Assembly (NCBI GenBank): GCA_002345675.1
Contig: DDWL01000002.1
Span: 51,076 to 115,075, forward strand
DNA: 64,000 bases
Direction of reading: 5' to 3'
From: Bacteroidales bacterium UBA2287
GTDB taxonomy: Bacteria; Bacteroidota; Bacteroidia; Bacteroidales; Tenuifilaceae
Shown: piece by piece, positions 1 through 8,338 of the stretch
Numbering within the stretch: position 1 is the first letter of the stretch
Layout of the letters: each line of letters starts with the position of its first letter
The notes under the pieces: generated by a model
Databases searched by the model: none
What the model was told of the DNA's origin: nothing
Seen by the model: only the letters and a program-made list of their open reading frames with translations
Made by a program: the position numbers and the translations under genes

Positions 1-2
1 TT

Positions 3-557
3 ATTATTACTTTTATTATTGGCTCAGCTGTTGCTATTTGGCTTTCGTTTCTAAATCCTGCTACGCAAAACGATTCTTTTCTTTATTTAGTTGTTTGCGG
101 CGTTGTTGCTATTTGCAGTATGATTCTACCTGGTTTATCGGGTTCGTTTGTATTAATGCTAATGGGTAACTACGAGTTGGTTATGATAAATGCGGTAAAC
201 GACGTGAACATTAGGGTTTTGATTCCTGTAATTATTGGTGCTGTTGTTGGGTTACTAGCATTTTCTCATTTCCTGTCGTGGATATTTAAAAAGTATAAGG
301 ATCAAACAATAGCTATACTTACTGGTTTTATACTGGGTTCGCTAAGTATTTTATGGCCATGGAAAAATGCAATTTACAGGCTCGATACTCTTGGTTCTCC
401 AATACTAAAAAATGGCAAAAATGTTATACAGGGCTACGAACTAGCATTGCCTAAATCCTTTACTACCGAGGTTGCCATTGCTGTTTTTTTAATTTTAGTA
501 GGTATTTTATCAATTGCATTAATCGAAAAATTTGCAAAAGAAAAGGTCAAAAGTTAA
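3..557 (+). CDS. DUF368 family membrane protein (polyprenyl-phosphate carrier transporter), 5' partial
   Basis: The reading frame is open from base 3, so the gene begins left of the window; the first in-frame ATG (base 120) is internal. About 184 C-terminal residues are visible. They form several hydrophobic helices with a loop reading PGLSGSFVLMLMGNY, which I recognise as the DUF368 signature. Family knowledge: DUF368 (PopT-type) proteins move undecaprenyl phosphate back across the cytoplasmic membrane. The C-terminus ends in a helix and a short basic tail (EKFAKEKVKS). The next gene starts 15 bp downstream on the same strand, so the two may be co-transcribed. Family assignment is fairly sure; the transport substrate is inferred from the family only. 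Confidence 0.75.
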   Translation: MITFIIGSAVAIWLSFLNPATQNDSFLYLVVCGVVAICSMILPGLSGSFVLMLMGNYELVMINAVNDVNIRVLIPVIIGAVVGLLAFSHFLSWIFKKYKDQTIAILTGFILGSLSILWPWKNAIYRLDTLGSPILKNGKNVIQGYELALPKSFTTEVAIAVFLILVGILSIALIEKFAKEKVKS

Positions 558-572
558 GTAGACACTATTGTA

Positions 573-1394
573 ATGAAATTTAAGCAAATCCTATTAACTT
601 GTTGTTTATTAGTATTGTACCTGCAATCTTACACGCAGGATAGGAGTTGCGATGTAGATAATATTCCCTTTAAAGTTGGCGAAACCATTAGCTATAACGC
701 TGTTTATAGTTGGGGTTTTATTTGGGTAAATGCTGGCGAAGCCTACTTTAGCGTGAAGGACACCGTATATCTTGGTAAGCCATCAATTCACTACAAATCC
801 GAAGGTTGGAGTTTAAAGCAGTACGATTGGTTTTTTAAGGTTCGCGATCGCTTCGAGGCAATTGTTAATCCAATAACCCTTCAATCGAAATGGTTCGAAC
901 GCGACACTCGCGAAGGAGGCTTCGAAACTTTTAATAGGTACGTTTTTAATGATGATCGCAATGAGGTAGAGGTAATTAGTAAAACCTCGAAGCGCCCATT
1001 TAAAAAGGAAGTACTAACAATTAAACCCTGTGTTTTCGATGTTTTAAGTGCAATATACTATTGTCGAACACTCACATTCGAAGGGCTAAAAAGTGACGAA
1101 ACAATTCCGCTTACCATGGCTGTCGACAACGAGATTTTCGATTTATACATTCGCTATCTGGGTCGCGAAGTTTTAAAAACTCACGATGGTAAAAAGTATC
1201 GAACAATAAAGTTCTCGGCAAAGCTTGTTGAAGGCACAATTTTTACTGGAGGTGAGGATTTATTTGTTTGGGTAACCGACGATTTAAATAGAGTGCCAGT
1301 GCTAATTGAAGCAAAAATTCTTGTGGGCTCGGTAAAGGCAGTTCTTACCAAAACACAAAACCTCAAATATCCAGTTTCATCAGTTCTTGAATAG
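573..1394 (+). CDS. DUF3108 domain-containing exported protein
   Basis: The 273-residue protein begins with a signal peptide of about 20 residues (KFKQILLTCCLLVLYLQSYTQ). The rest is a soluble beta-rich domain containing PFKVGETISYNAVYSWGFIW near the N-terminus and WFERDTREGGFETFNRY in the middle, typical of DUF3108 proteins of Bacteroidota. The function of the family is unknown; the protein is expected in the periplasm or on the inner face of the outer membrane. It lies 15 bp after the DUF368 gene, suggesting an operon and perhaps an envelope-lipid role, but that link is inference from position only. Confidence 0.7.
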   Translation: MKFKQILLTCCLLVLYLQSYTQDRSCDVDNIPFKVGETISYNAVYSWGFIWVNAGEAYFSVKDTVYLGKPSIHYKSEGWSLKQYDWFFKVRDRFEAIVNPITLQSKWFERDTREGGFETFNRYVFNDDRNEVEVISKTSKRPFKKEVLTIKPCVFDVLSAIYYCRTLTFEGLKSDETIPLTMAVDNEIFDLYIRYLGREVLKTHDGKKYRTIKFSAKLVEGTIFTGGEDLFVWVTDDLNRVPVLIEAKILVGSVKAVLTKTQNLKYPVSSVLE

Positions 1395-1560
1395 GAAGAA
1401 CCCCCTTGCTAATGCTGAAATTTGCATTATTAATAGTCAATTTAAGTTTTACATACTTTCAGTTAGTTGAATACCAATTTTTGGGGTCAACATTTTAATG
1501 TAAAATTTGTTACTAATTCATTTGTTATCCCTAAATTCGATTAACCAAATACTAAACCAA

Positions 1561-3561
1561 ATGAAAGCAAAAATCCTTCTTCTTTTTATGCTGTTAGGCG
1601 TATCTGCATTTTCACAGGTTCCTAACACCTTCTCGTACCAAGCAGTACTGAGAAATACAGATGGTCAAATTCTCGAAAACTCCGATGTGGTACTACGAAT
1701 ATCGCTGCTCTCGGAGGTTGAGACTTACTACGTTGAAACGCACACCCTATCAACAAATGCTTATGGTGTTGTTAGCATTTCAATTGGAGGTGGCGACTTG
1801 GTTTCAGGCAGTTTTTCCTCAGTTCCATGGGGCGAAAGTGTAATTAGTATTAAAACAGAACTTGATCACCAGTCTACTGGATTTCACGAAATGGGAACAA
1901 CACTTCTACAAAGCGTACCCTATGCGCATTACGCCAAAACTGTAGGCTCAATCGATAGTAGTCCCGATGCTGGCGAAGAGGAACCAATATTTGTTGTTAA
2001 AAACAAAGATGGTTTTATTGTTTTTGCAGTATACCAAAATGGAGTAAGAATGTACGTTGAGGAAACACCTGGAAAAGGTTCGCGAGGTGGCTTTGCCATT
2101 GGTGGTATTGGCGACAATATAAAACTAGGCAACGAGTACTTTCGGGTTACACCCGATAGCGTAAGGATTTATTTACGAGAACCAGTTACAAAGGGATCGC
2201 GTGGCGGGTTTGCCATCGGTGGAATTGGCGATAATATTAAGGGCGAAGGTAGCGAATACCTATACTTAACTCCCGAGAATTACTTTATTGGCCATCAAAG
2301 TGGCGAAAATATATTACCAGAGGGGCTATACAATTCTACGTTAGGTTACCAAGCTGGAAAATCGCTTACCACTGGAAGGTCAAATATTCTAATTGGTATG
2401 GAAGCCGGTTTAAGTACAACCACCGGAAGGTGGAATACTATTTTGGGTTTTAAGGCAGGTCGCGACAATATTTCGGGTGACTTTAATACATTTTTGGGTT
2501 ACTACTCTGGTTGGAAAAATACAACAGGAGGAAGTAACGTTTTTATTGGCAATCAAAGCGGACAGGCTAACGAAACTGGGTCGAACAACGTTTTTCTGGG
2601 CTACTATTCTGGGTTAAACAATTTTGCTAGCTTTAATACTTTTCTTGGATACCAAGCAGGGCTTAGCAATACAACAGGAACTTATAATGCCTTTATGGGC
2701 TACAATGCAGGCCAAGCAAATATTACTGGAAATAACAATGTTTACATTGGCAACGAAGCGGGTTACTTAAATCAGTTCGGATTTAGCAATGTTTTTGTAG
2801 GTGATGGAGCTGGAAGGCAGGGCACATCATCGGCTTGGAACGTTTTTGTTGGCTACCAAAGTGGCTACAATACAACCGACGTTGGTTCGCACAATGTGTT
2901 CTTAGGTCACCACAGTGGTTTTAGCAATACAACGGGATGGAGTAATAACTATATTGGCCAAGGCGCTGGTTACTCAAATACAACTGGAACCAACAATATT
3001 TTTATTGGCAACGATGCTGGACGCAATAACTTAACAAGTTCGGGTAATATATTTATGGGTCGTAGTGCGGGTTATAATTCCACCGAATACGGGAATACAA
3101 TAATTGGTCATACTGCTGGCCAATTCCTTGCAGTAGGAGCAAATAATACATTTTTAGGCAGTTTGGCTGGCTACCAACGATCGGGTGGTAATAGCAATTT
3201 AATTCTTGGTTCGTATGCTAACTACCTTGGCGGCTCTGGTAACAATAATACAGTAGTTGGTAATGCTGCTGGTTACGGTGCAATTGGTAGCGGAAATGTT
3301 TTTATTGGGTATAACGCAGGGTTTAGCGAGGAGGGTAGCAATAAACTTTACATATCAAATAGCGATACAAGTAACCCGCTAATTGGTGGCGATTTTAATG
3401 AGCAAAAAGTAACAATTTCGAGTATTATTAATTTGAAAGGATTAGCAAATTATCCAGCAAATCCCACAATTGGTGATATGGTTCGATTAATAGGGCCAAC
3501 ACCCGCTGCTGGTTTATATATATATTCAAGTATTGGCTGGAAACCTATTATTGATTTATAA
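1561..3561 (+). CDS. Secreted surface protein with about 20 head/tail-fibre-like short repeats
   Basis: I chose the ATG at 1561 because it opens directly onto a signal peptide (MKAKILLLFMLLGVSAFSQ); the frame is open upstream to 1507 but that stretch does not look coding. The product is about 666 residues. Residues 20-130 form the beta domain (PNTFSYQAVLRNTDGQ) that starts many Bacteroidota surface proteins. Two copies of KGSRGGFAIGGIGDNIK follow, then about 20 repeats of roughly 20 residues with the pattern N-x-F-[LI]-G-x-x-[AS]-G-x-x-N-x-T-G. These resemble the left-handed roll repeats of trimeric autotransporter heads and phage tail fibres. The C-terminus (GLYIYSSIGWKP) has no obvious type IX secretion sorting domain, endosialidase domain or YadA anchor. 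Role as an adhesin or S-layer-like component is inference. Confidence 0.7.
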   Translation: MKAKILLLFMLLGVSAFSQVPNTFSYQAVLRNTDGQILENSDVVLRISLLSEVETYYVETHTLSTNAYGVVSISIGGGDLVSGSFSSVPWGESVISIKTELDHQSTGFHEMGTTLLQSVPYAHYAKTVGSIDSSPDAGEEEPIFVVKNKDGFIVFAVYQNGVRMYVEETPGKGSRGGFAIGGIGDNIKLGNEYFRVTPDSVRIYLREPVTKGSRGGFAIGGIGDNIKGEGSEYLYLTPENYFIGHQSGENILPEGLYNSTLGYQAGKSLTTGRSNILIGMEAGLSTTTGRWNTILGFKAGRDNISGDFNTFLGYYSGWKNTTGGSNVFIGNQSGQANETGSNNVFLGYYSGLNNFASFNTFLGYQAGLSNTTGTYNAFMGYNAGQANITGNNNVYIGNEAGYLNQFGFSNVFVGDGAGRQGTSSAWNVFVGYQSGYNTTDVGSHNVFLGHHSGFSNTTGWSNNYIGQGAGYSNTTGTNNIFIGNDAGRNNLTSSGNIFMGRSAGYNSTEYGNTIIGHTAGQFLAVGANNTFLGSLAGYQRSGGNSNLILGSYANYLGGSGNNNTVVGNAAGYGAIGSGNVFIGYNAGFSEEGSNKLYISNSDTSNPLIGGDFNEQKVTISSIINLKGLANYPANPTIGDMVRLIGPTPAAGLYIYSSIGWKPIIDL

Positions 3562-3748
3562 ATCCTTAATTAGGAGTTAAACATCAGCTAAACTGGTGAG
3601 TATTAGTACAAAATAGTATTTTTAACAAAAGTTATGAATTACAAAGTGTCAATTTATGTTTTTGTGCCTAAATTGCTTTCGATTTGAGTTCACGAAAATG
3701 TTCTCAAATTGTTAGTTTTATTGAACAACAACTTTTCGTGTGTTTGGG

Positions 3749-3775
3749 AAGAAGGGGCTGTCTCAGCCCCTTCTT
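3749..3775 (+). terminator. Strong hairpin between convergent genes
   Basis: A 12-bp perfect inverted repeat (AAGAAGGGGCTG / CAGCCCCTTCTT) with a TCT loop sits between the surface-protein gene and the convergent histidine kinase. Only a short AT-rich tail follows, so it may act as a bidirectional terminator or simply as an mRNA 3' end stabiliser. Confidence 0.65.
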
Positions 3776-3780
3776 ATTTT

Positions 3781-4012
3781 CGGTCTGACCGTTTAATTCG
3801 GTCTGACCCATTAGGAACCGTTCAATCGGTCTGACCGTTTCAATCGGTCTGACCGGTAATCATAACTGCTTAAATCGGTCTGACCCATTAGGAACCGTTC
3901 AAACGGTCTGACCGTTTCAAACGGTCTGACCGGTAATCATAACTGCTTAAATCGGTCTGACTCATTAGGAACCGTTCAATCGGTCTGACCGTTTCAATCG
4001 GTCTGACCGATA
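3781..4012. repeat. 77-bp tandem repeat built from CGGTCTGACCG palindromes
   Basis: The core CGGTCTGAC occurs ten times, at 3781, 3799, 3827, 3845, 3876, 3904, 3922, 3953, 3981 and 3999. The larger unit containing CATTAGGAACCGTTCAA repeats exactly every 77 bp (3799, 3876, 3953; the last copy is truncated). CGGTC-T-GACCG is self-complementary. In the middle unit two T residues are replaced by A at equivalent places, which lengthens the palindromes to AAACGGTC-T-GACCGTTT and ACCGTT-CA-AACGGT. The array fills most of the 463-bp gap between the two convergent genes. Function is unknown. Confidence 0.85.
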
Positions 4013-4024
4013 ACAAGAAAGCCG

Positions 4025-6085
4025 TTAATCAATTACCTTCCCAAGGTGCTTTTTCAAAATTTCAAGTAAATCTTCGGGGCGAATGGGCTTCGAAATGTAG
4101 TCGCGGCAACCAGCCCTAAAACCCTTTGCCCTGTCTTCGGCCATGGCATATGCAGTTTGTGCAATTACTGGGAGTTCGGGTCGAAATGCTACAATTTCCT
4201 GTGTTGCTGCATAGCCATTAAGTATTGGCATTTGAATGTCCATTAAAACTGCATCGATACTAGGATTGCTCTTAACCATTTCAATGGCTTCCTTGCCATT
4301 ACACGCTCTAATAATGTTAACCATTGTTGGGCTAAGAACTTCTTGTAAAAACATAAAGTTTAAGTCTTCGTCTTCGGCAATAAGAATTGTAAGATCCTTA
4401 AAACTTCCCGATGGCTGCCTTTGTACCCTATCGAAATGCCACTCCGATGCGTTTGGGATAATAAGCGGAAGGCTAAAGTAAAATGTAGCTCCTTCGCCAG
4501 TTTCCGACTCTACCCAAATTCTTCCACCCATAAGTTCCACCAACTTTTTCGAGATGGCAAGCCCAAGACCTGTTCCGCCATACTTTCGGGTAATCGAATC
4601 GTCGCCCTGGCGAAAACGATCGAAAATAACCGACTGCTTATCGTGCGAAATGCCAATGCCGGTGTCCTGAACATAAAAAATTATAGTTGCATTATTTGGT
4701 ATAACGTACCCAATTTCAATTAACCCAGTATTTGTAAACTTTAAGGCGTTGCTAATAAGGTTGGTAAGTATTTGCTTTAATCGAATTGGGTCGCATAATA
4801 TTGCGAAGTTGTCGTTATCCACAGATCGGTGGATTTTTAAATCGATATTCTTATTTGTATCTCTTTTAATTTCAGCGTAGTAGTGTGCATGAAGTTCGTT
4901 AAGTGCACCGTTTACGGGAACGGCCGATTTAATAATTTTTAGTTGACCCGCTTCAATTTTTGCAATATCAATAATGTCGTCAATTAGCGCTAATAGCGAT
5001 TTGCTGCTATTGCCAATATAGTTTGCGTATATTTCTTTTTTTTCGGGACTAACTGTTTTTCGTGTAATAAGCTCCGAAAAGCCAACAATTGAGTTCATGG
5101 GTGTTCGGATTTCGTGGCTCATGTTGGCTAAAAATGCCGACTTTAATCGGTCGGCTTCAATTGCTTTTTCTTTCGATATTCTTAACGAATCCTCTCGCTC
5201 TTTTCGTTTTAACGATATAGCAATTTGATCAGCTATATGCTCCATTAGCCTTAAATCGTCGCGGGTGTAAGCACTTGTCGAATGGTAACTTTGCACCACC
5301 ATTATTCCAATAAATTCATCGTCGCTTTTTAGCGGAACGCCCATCCATGCCTTTGCCGGAGTGCCAATAATTTCAAATGCGCCCTCGCTGCACAAACGGT
5401 TAATTTCGACCTCGGTGGTCAGTAGCGATTTTTCGTTTTCAATTACGTAACTGCTTATGGTTTTTCCCGATGGAAAACTTTCGAAATGGTCGTGCTTATC
5501 CTTAAAAAACGAAAGCTTAAGTGTTTTTTTTAGCTTATCCCAAAGAACAATAAAAAAGTTTTGAGCATCGAAAAGGGAGTTGAGTTCTTGCTGAATAATG
5601 CTGAAAAAACTTTCGAGATCCTTGCAGGTAATTTCGGCATGCGAAATATTAAGCAAAATTTGCTTCGTTAGCTTCTCTTTTTCAAGTTCTGTAGTGTTTT
5701 CAATAACAACAAAATATATTAATTCGTTGTTTACGGTAACTGGTGCAAATTTAAAAATATACGATTGCAGCGATACAAATTCTTCGCTAACGTTTAAGGG
5801 TAAAATAAAGGCTTTCGCTTCGGTTAACTTTGCTTTTAGGTCGATTGATAAATCGAAAAGTTCCGAAATGTTTTTCAACGAACTGCTGAATAATTTGGCA
5901 AACAGCTCCGACGACCAATAAACTTGACCTGCTACATTTATTTGAGCAGCAATAATTGGTAAATTATCTATTGAAGGAAAGGATTTTTCCATGATATTAA
6001 AGCATTTACTAATGCTTTCGGTAATTTTTTTTGATGAACAGATTATTGCTAAATTACAAAATGTTTGTGGTTTATTAAACTTCAT
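4025..6085 (-). CDS. Hybrid sensor histidine kinase / response regulator (PAS-like, GAF, HisKA, HATPase, REC)
   Basis: This is a 686-residue cytoplasmic two-component protein. The start is uncertain: ATG at 6085, or ATG at 5992 (MEKSFPSI). No transmembrane segment is seen. A PAS-like region (about 45-130) is followed by a GAF domain (about 145-295), the H-box FLANMSHEIRTP with phosphoacceptor His near residue 325, and the ATPase domain with QDTGIGI and GGTGLGLAISK. A C-terminal receiver (about 567-686) carries LIAEDED, the phosphoacceptor Asp of LMDIQMP (about 616) and the Lys of YISKP. No DNA-binding output domain is present, so a separate regulator or phosphorelay partner is expected. It is divergent from the importer operon; a TTTTCGGGCAA repeat lies in the shared upstream region. 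Confidence 0.9.
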   Translation of the reverse strand: MKFNKPQTFCNLAIICSSKKITESISKCFNIMEKSFPSIDNLPIIAAQINVAGQVYWSSELFAKLFSSSLKNISELFDLSIDLKAKLTEAKAFILPLNVSEEFVSLQSYIFKFAPVTVNNELIYFVVIENTTELEKEKLTKQILLNISHAEITCKDLESFFSIIQQELNSLFDAQNFFIVLWDKLKKTLKLSFFKDKHDHFESFPSGKTISSYVIENEKSLLTTEVEINRLCSEGAFEIIGTPAKAWMGVPLKSDDEFIGIMVVQSYHSTSAYTRDDLRLMEHIADQIAISLKRKEREDSLRISKEKAIEADRLKSAFLANMSHEIRTPMNSIVGFSELITRKTVSPEKKEIYANYIGNSSKSLLALIDDIIDIAKIEAGQLKIIKSAVPVNGALNELHAHYYAEIKRDTNKNIDLKIHRSVDNDNFAILCDPIRLKQILTNLISNALKFTNTGLIEIGYVIPNNATIIFYVQDTGIGISHDKQSVIFDRFRQGDDSITRKYGGTGLGLAISKKLVELMGGRIWVESETGEGATFYFSLPLIIPNASEWHFDRVQRQPSGSFKDLTILIAEDEDLNFMFLQEVLSPTMVNIIRACNGKEAIEMVKSNPSIDAVLMDIQMPILNGYAATQEIVAFRPELPVIAQTAYAMAEDRAKGFRAGCRDYISKPIRPEDLLEILKKHLGKVID

Positions 6086-6151
6086 GTTATGTTTTCGGGC
6101 AATTTCGATTTTTAATGTTCAGGATATTGACTATTTTCGGGCAAAAAAATA

Positions 6152-7285
6152 ATGAGGGTTAAGTTACTAATACTTCTTGTAATTTCATTTGTATTCATTT
6201 CTGTTGGTTGTAGGAACAAATCTCACAATCCAACTTCTAATTGTATTTCTCAAAGTAAATATATTGAAGTTAAGCATGCAAAGGGCTTTTCAATTAGCAC
6301 ACTTAGTAATGGTTTTAGGTTAAGTATACTAAATCCTTGGCAGGGTGCGCAAAACGAAATTCAATCGTTCTGTTTTTCATATGCCAGCAATTCAATTTCC
6401 GATAGTTGCATAAATTTACCTTTAAATAGAATTGTTTGCCTTTCGACCACTCATTTGGCATTTTTAGAATCGTTAGGAGAACTCGACAGGGTTGTTGGTG
6501 TTTCGGGAGGAAAGTATATTTCGAACGAGTATATTTTAAGTAGAATTAGCAAAGGCGAGGTTGTCGACTTGGGCTATGAGCAGTCGTTAAACTACGAGCT
6601 TTTACTTAGCATTAAACCCGACATTGTTTTTGCCTACGGCGTTGGTTCCGAATCGCTTGGTTACTTAAACCGCATTCGCGAGTTGGGTGTTAAAGTTGTA
6701 ATTATTGGCGAATACCTCGAAAGTACACCCTTGGCAAAAGCCGAGTGGATTAAGGTTTTTGGCGCAATGCTGGGGAAACCTGCCGAAGCCGATAGTATTT
6801 TTAGTAGAATTGAAAGCGAATATATTGCAGTATCGAGTCGATTTAGAAGTAGCCCAAAAAAACCTAAGGTTTTTATAAATTTGCCATGGAACGACGTTTG
6901 GTATTTTCCTGGAAACGAAAATTACATGGCAACCCTAATTTCCGATGCAGGTGGCGATTATCTTCTTTCGAATTTAAAGGGAAACGAAACCCATGCCTTC
7001 AGCTTCGAGTCGGCAATTGAAAAGGGCGTAAATGCCGATGTTTGGATTAACTTAGGCTCGTATAATTCTGTTGAACAAGTTCTTGGCGATTTTCCGAGGC
7101 TTAAAGTTCTTCCAGTTATGAAAAGTGGAAATATTTTCAATAATAATAAGCGCATATCGCCCGAAGGTGGAAACGATATTTTCGAATCGGGTGTTATGAA
7201 TCCCCATATTATACTAAAGGATTTGGTGAAAATATTTTACCCTGATTCTTTAGAGCATAGCCTTGTTTACTATAAAAAGTTGTAA
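6152..7285 (+). CDS. ABC importer substrate-binding lipoprotein (iron-siderophore/cobalamin type)
   Basis: The 377-residue protein starts with a lipoprotein signal ending ISVGC, predicting lipidation at Cys20. The body is a TroA/BtuF-like fold with LSTTHLAFLESLGELDRVVGVSG and the helix-preceding segment LLLSIKPDIVFAYG, both typical of FecB/BtuF proteins. It is the first gene of a three-gene importer operon; its stop codon overlaps the permease start (TAATG). Only 66 bp separate it from the divergent kinase, too little for a cobalamin riboswitch of usual size. This mildly favours an iron or haem chelate over vitamin B12, but the ligand cannot be read from sequence. Confidence 0.85.
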   Translation: MRVKLLILLVISFVFISVGCRNKSHNPTSNCISQSKYIEVKHAKGFSISTLSNGFRLSILNPWQGAQNEIQSFCFSYASNSISDSCINLPLNRIVCLSTTHLAFLESLGELDRVVGVSGGKYISNEYILSRISKGEVVDLGYEQSLNYELLLSIKPDIVFAYGVGSESLGYLNRIRELGVKVVIIGEYLESTPLAKAEWIKVFGAMLGKPAEADSIFSRIESEYIAVSSRFRSSPKKPKVFINLPWNDVWYFPGNENYMATLISDAGGDYLLSNLKGNETHAFSFESAIEKGVNADVWINLGSYNSVEQVLGDFPRLKVLPVMKSGNIFNNNKRISPEGGNDIFESGVMNPHIILKDLVKIFYPDSLEHSLVYYKKL

Positions 7286-8334
7286 TGTTTAAAATTAAGT
7301 TGAAATCGATTTTTTCGAGTAAGACAGGCTTAATGGTTATGTTTACCATTTTGTTGGTAGTTGCTTTTTTAATCGATTTATTTTTAGGCTCAGTTCGTAT
7401 TCCGTTTTTCGAAACAGTTCGTATACTTTTTAGCAGTTCGAGCAACGAAATTTGGCAAACCATTATTATCGATTTTCGCCTACCAAAGGCACTCGTAGCC
7501 ATTATGGCAGGGGCTGCGCTGTCGGTTTCGGGTTTGCAAATGCAAACGGTTTTTCGTAATCCATTGGCAGGTCCCTATGTTTTGGGCATAAGCGCTGGTG
7601 CAGGCTTGGGCGTTGCCATTCTGGTAATGGGTTTTAGCGTTGCACAAATTCAGTTTCAATCGTCACTGCTATCGAGTTTAAGTATTAGCGTTGCAGCGTG
7701 GATTGGCGCAGGAGTTTTGTTGCTAATAATTCTTGCCGTTGCAACAAGGGTTAAGGATATTATGACCATCCTTATTTTAGGAATGATGTTTGGCTCGGCA
7801 GCCTCGGCAGTTATTAGCATTTTACAGTACTTCAGCAGCGAAACAATGCTGAAATCGTACGTAATTTGGACCATGGGAAGTTTGTCGTCGGTTTCGGGGC
7901 CACAGCTTTGGATTCTTGCCATTGCTACACTTATTGGTTTAGCAATTAGCCTTGCTCAGGCAAGGGTTTTAAACGTTTTACTTTTAGGCGAAACGTATGC
8001 CCAAAGTTTAGGCGTAAGCATTTCAACCAATAGGGCATTAATTTTTATTTCAACCAGTTTGCTTGCTGGGAGCGTTACCGCATTTTGTGGACCAATTGGT
8101 TTTATTGGCATTGCGGTTCCTCACATTGCCCGAATGGTTTTTAAAACCACAAATCACGCAGTGCTTATACCCGCGGTTTTTATTCTTGGAGGTTTAATAA
8201 TGCTGGTGTCCGACATAATTGCTCAGCTGCCTGGCCTCAATGTTACACTTCCTTTAAATTCGGTTACCGCATTAATTGGTGTTCCAGTTGTTATTTATGT
8301 GGTATTCCGAAATAAACGATTTACTGGTTTATAG
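7285..8334 (+). CDS. FecCD/BtuC family ABC transporter permease
   Basis: The 349-residue protein is an inner-membrane permease of about nine to ten helices. It contains the family landmarks DFRLPKALVAIMAGAALSVSG near residue 60 (quoted in parts: DFRLPK, GAALSVSGLQMQ) and NPLAGPYVLGISAGAG. The cytoplasmic coupling loop and the conserved C-terminal segment GFIGIAVPHIARM are also present. The start ATG overlaps the stop of the binding-protein gene by one base, so translation is probably coupled. Together with its neighbours it forms a type II ABC importer for a metal chelate. Confidence in the family is high; the substrate is unassigned. Confidence 0.93.
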   Translation: MFKIKLKSIFSSKTGLMVMFTILLVVAFLIDLFLGSVRIPFFETVRILFSSSSNEIWQTIIIDFRLPKALVAIMAGAALSVSGLQMQTVFRNPLAGPYVLGISAGAGLGVAILVMGFSVAQIQFQSSLLSSLSISVAAWIGAGVLLLIILAVATRVKDIMTILILGMMFGSAASAVISILQYFSSETMLKSYVIWTMGSLSSVSGPQLWILAIATLIGLAISLAQARVLNVLLLGETYAQSLGVSISTNRALIFISTSLLAGSVTAFCGPIGFIGIAVPHIARMVFKTTNHAVLIPAVFILGGLIMLVSDIIAQLPGLNVTLPLNSVTALIGVPVVIYVVFRNKRFTGL

Positions 8335-8338
8335 CTAA

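Noticed and set aside
3781..4012. Possible CRISPR array
   Set aside because: The 'spacers' between CGGTCTGAC cores are themselves repeated and of uneven length (about 9 to 22 bp); no unique spacers and no cas genes are present.
6086..6151. Cobalamin riboswitch upstream of the importer operon
   Set aside because: The gap is only 66 bp and shows no B12-box; too short for the aptamer.
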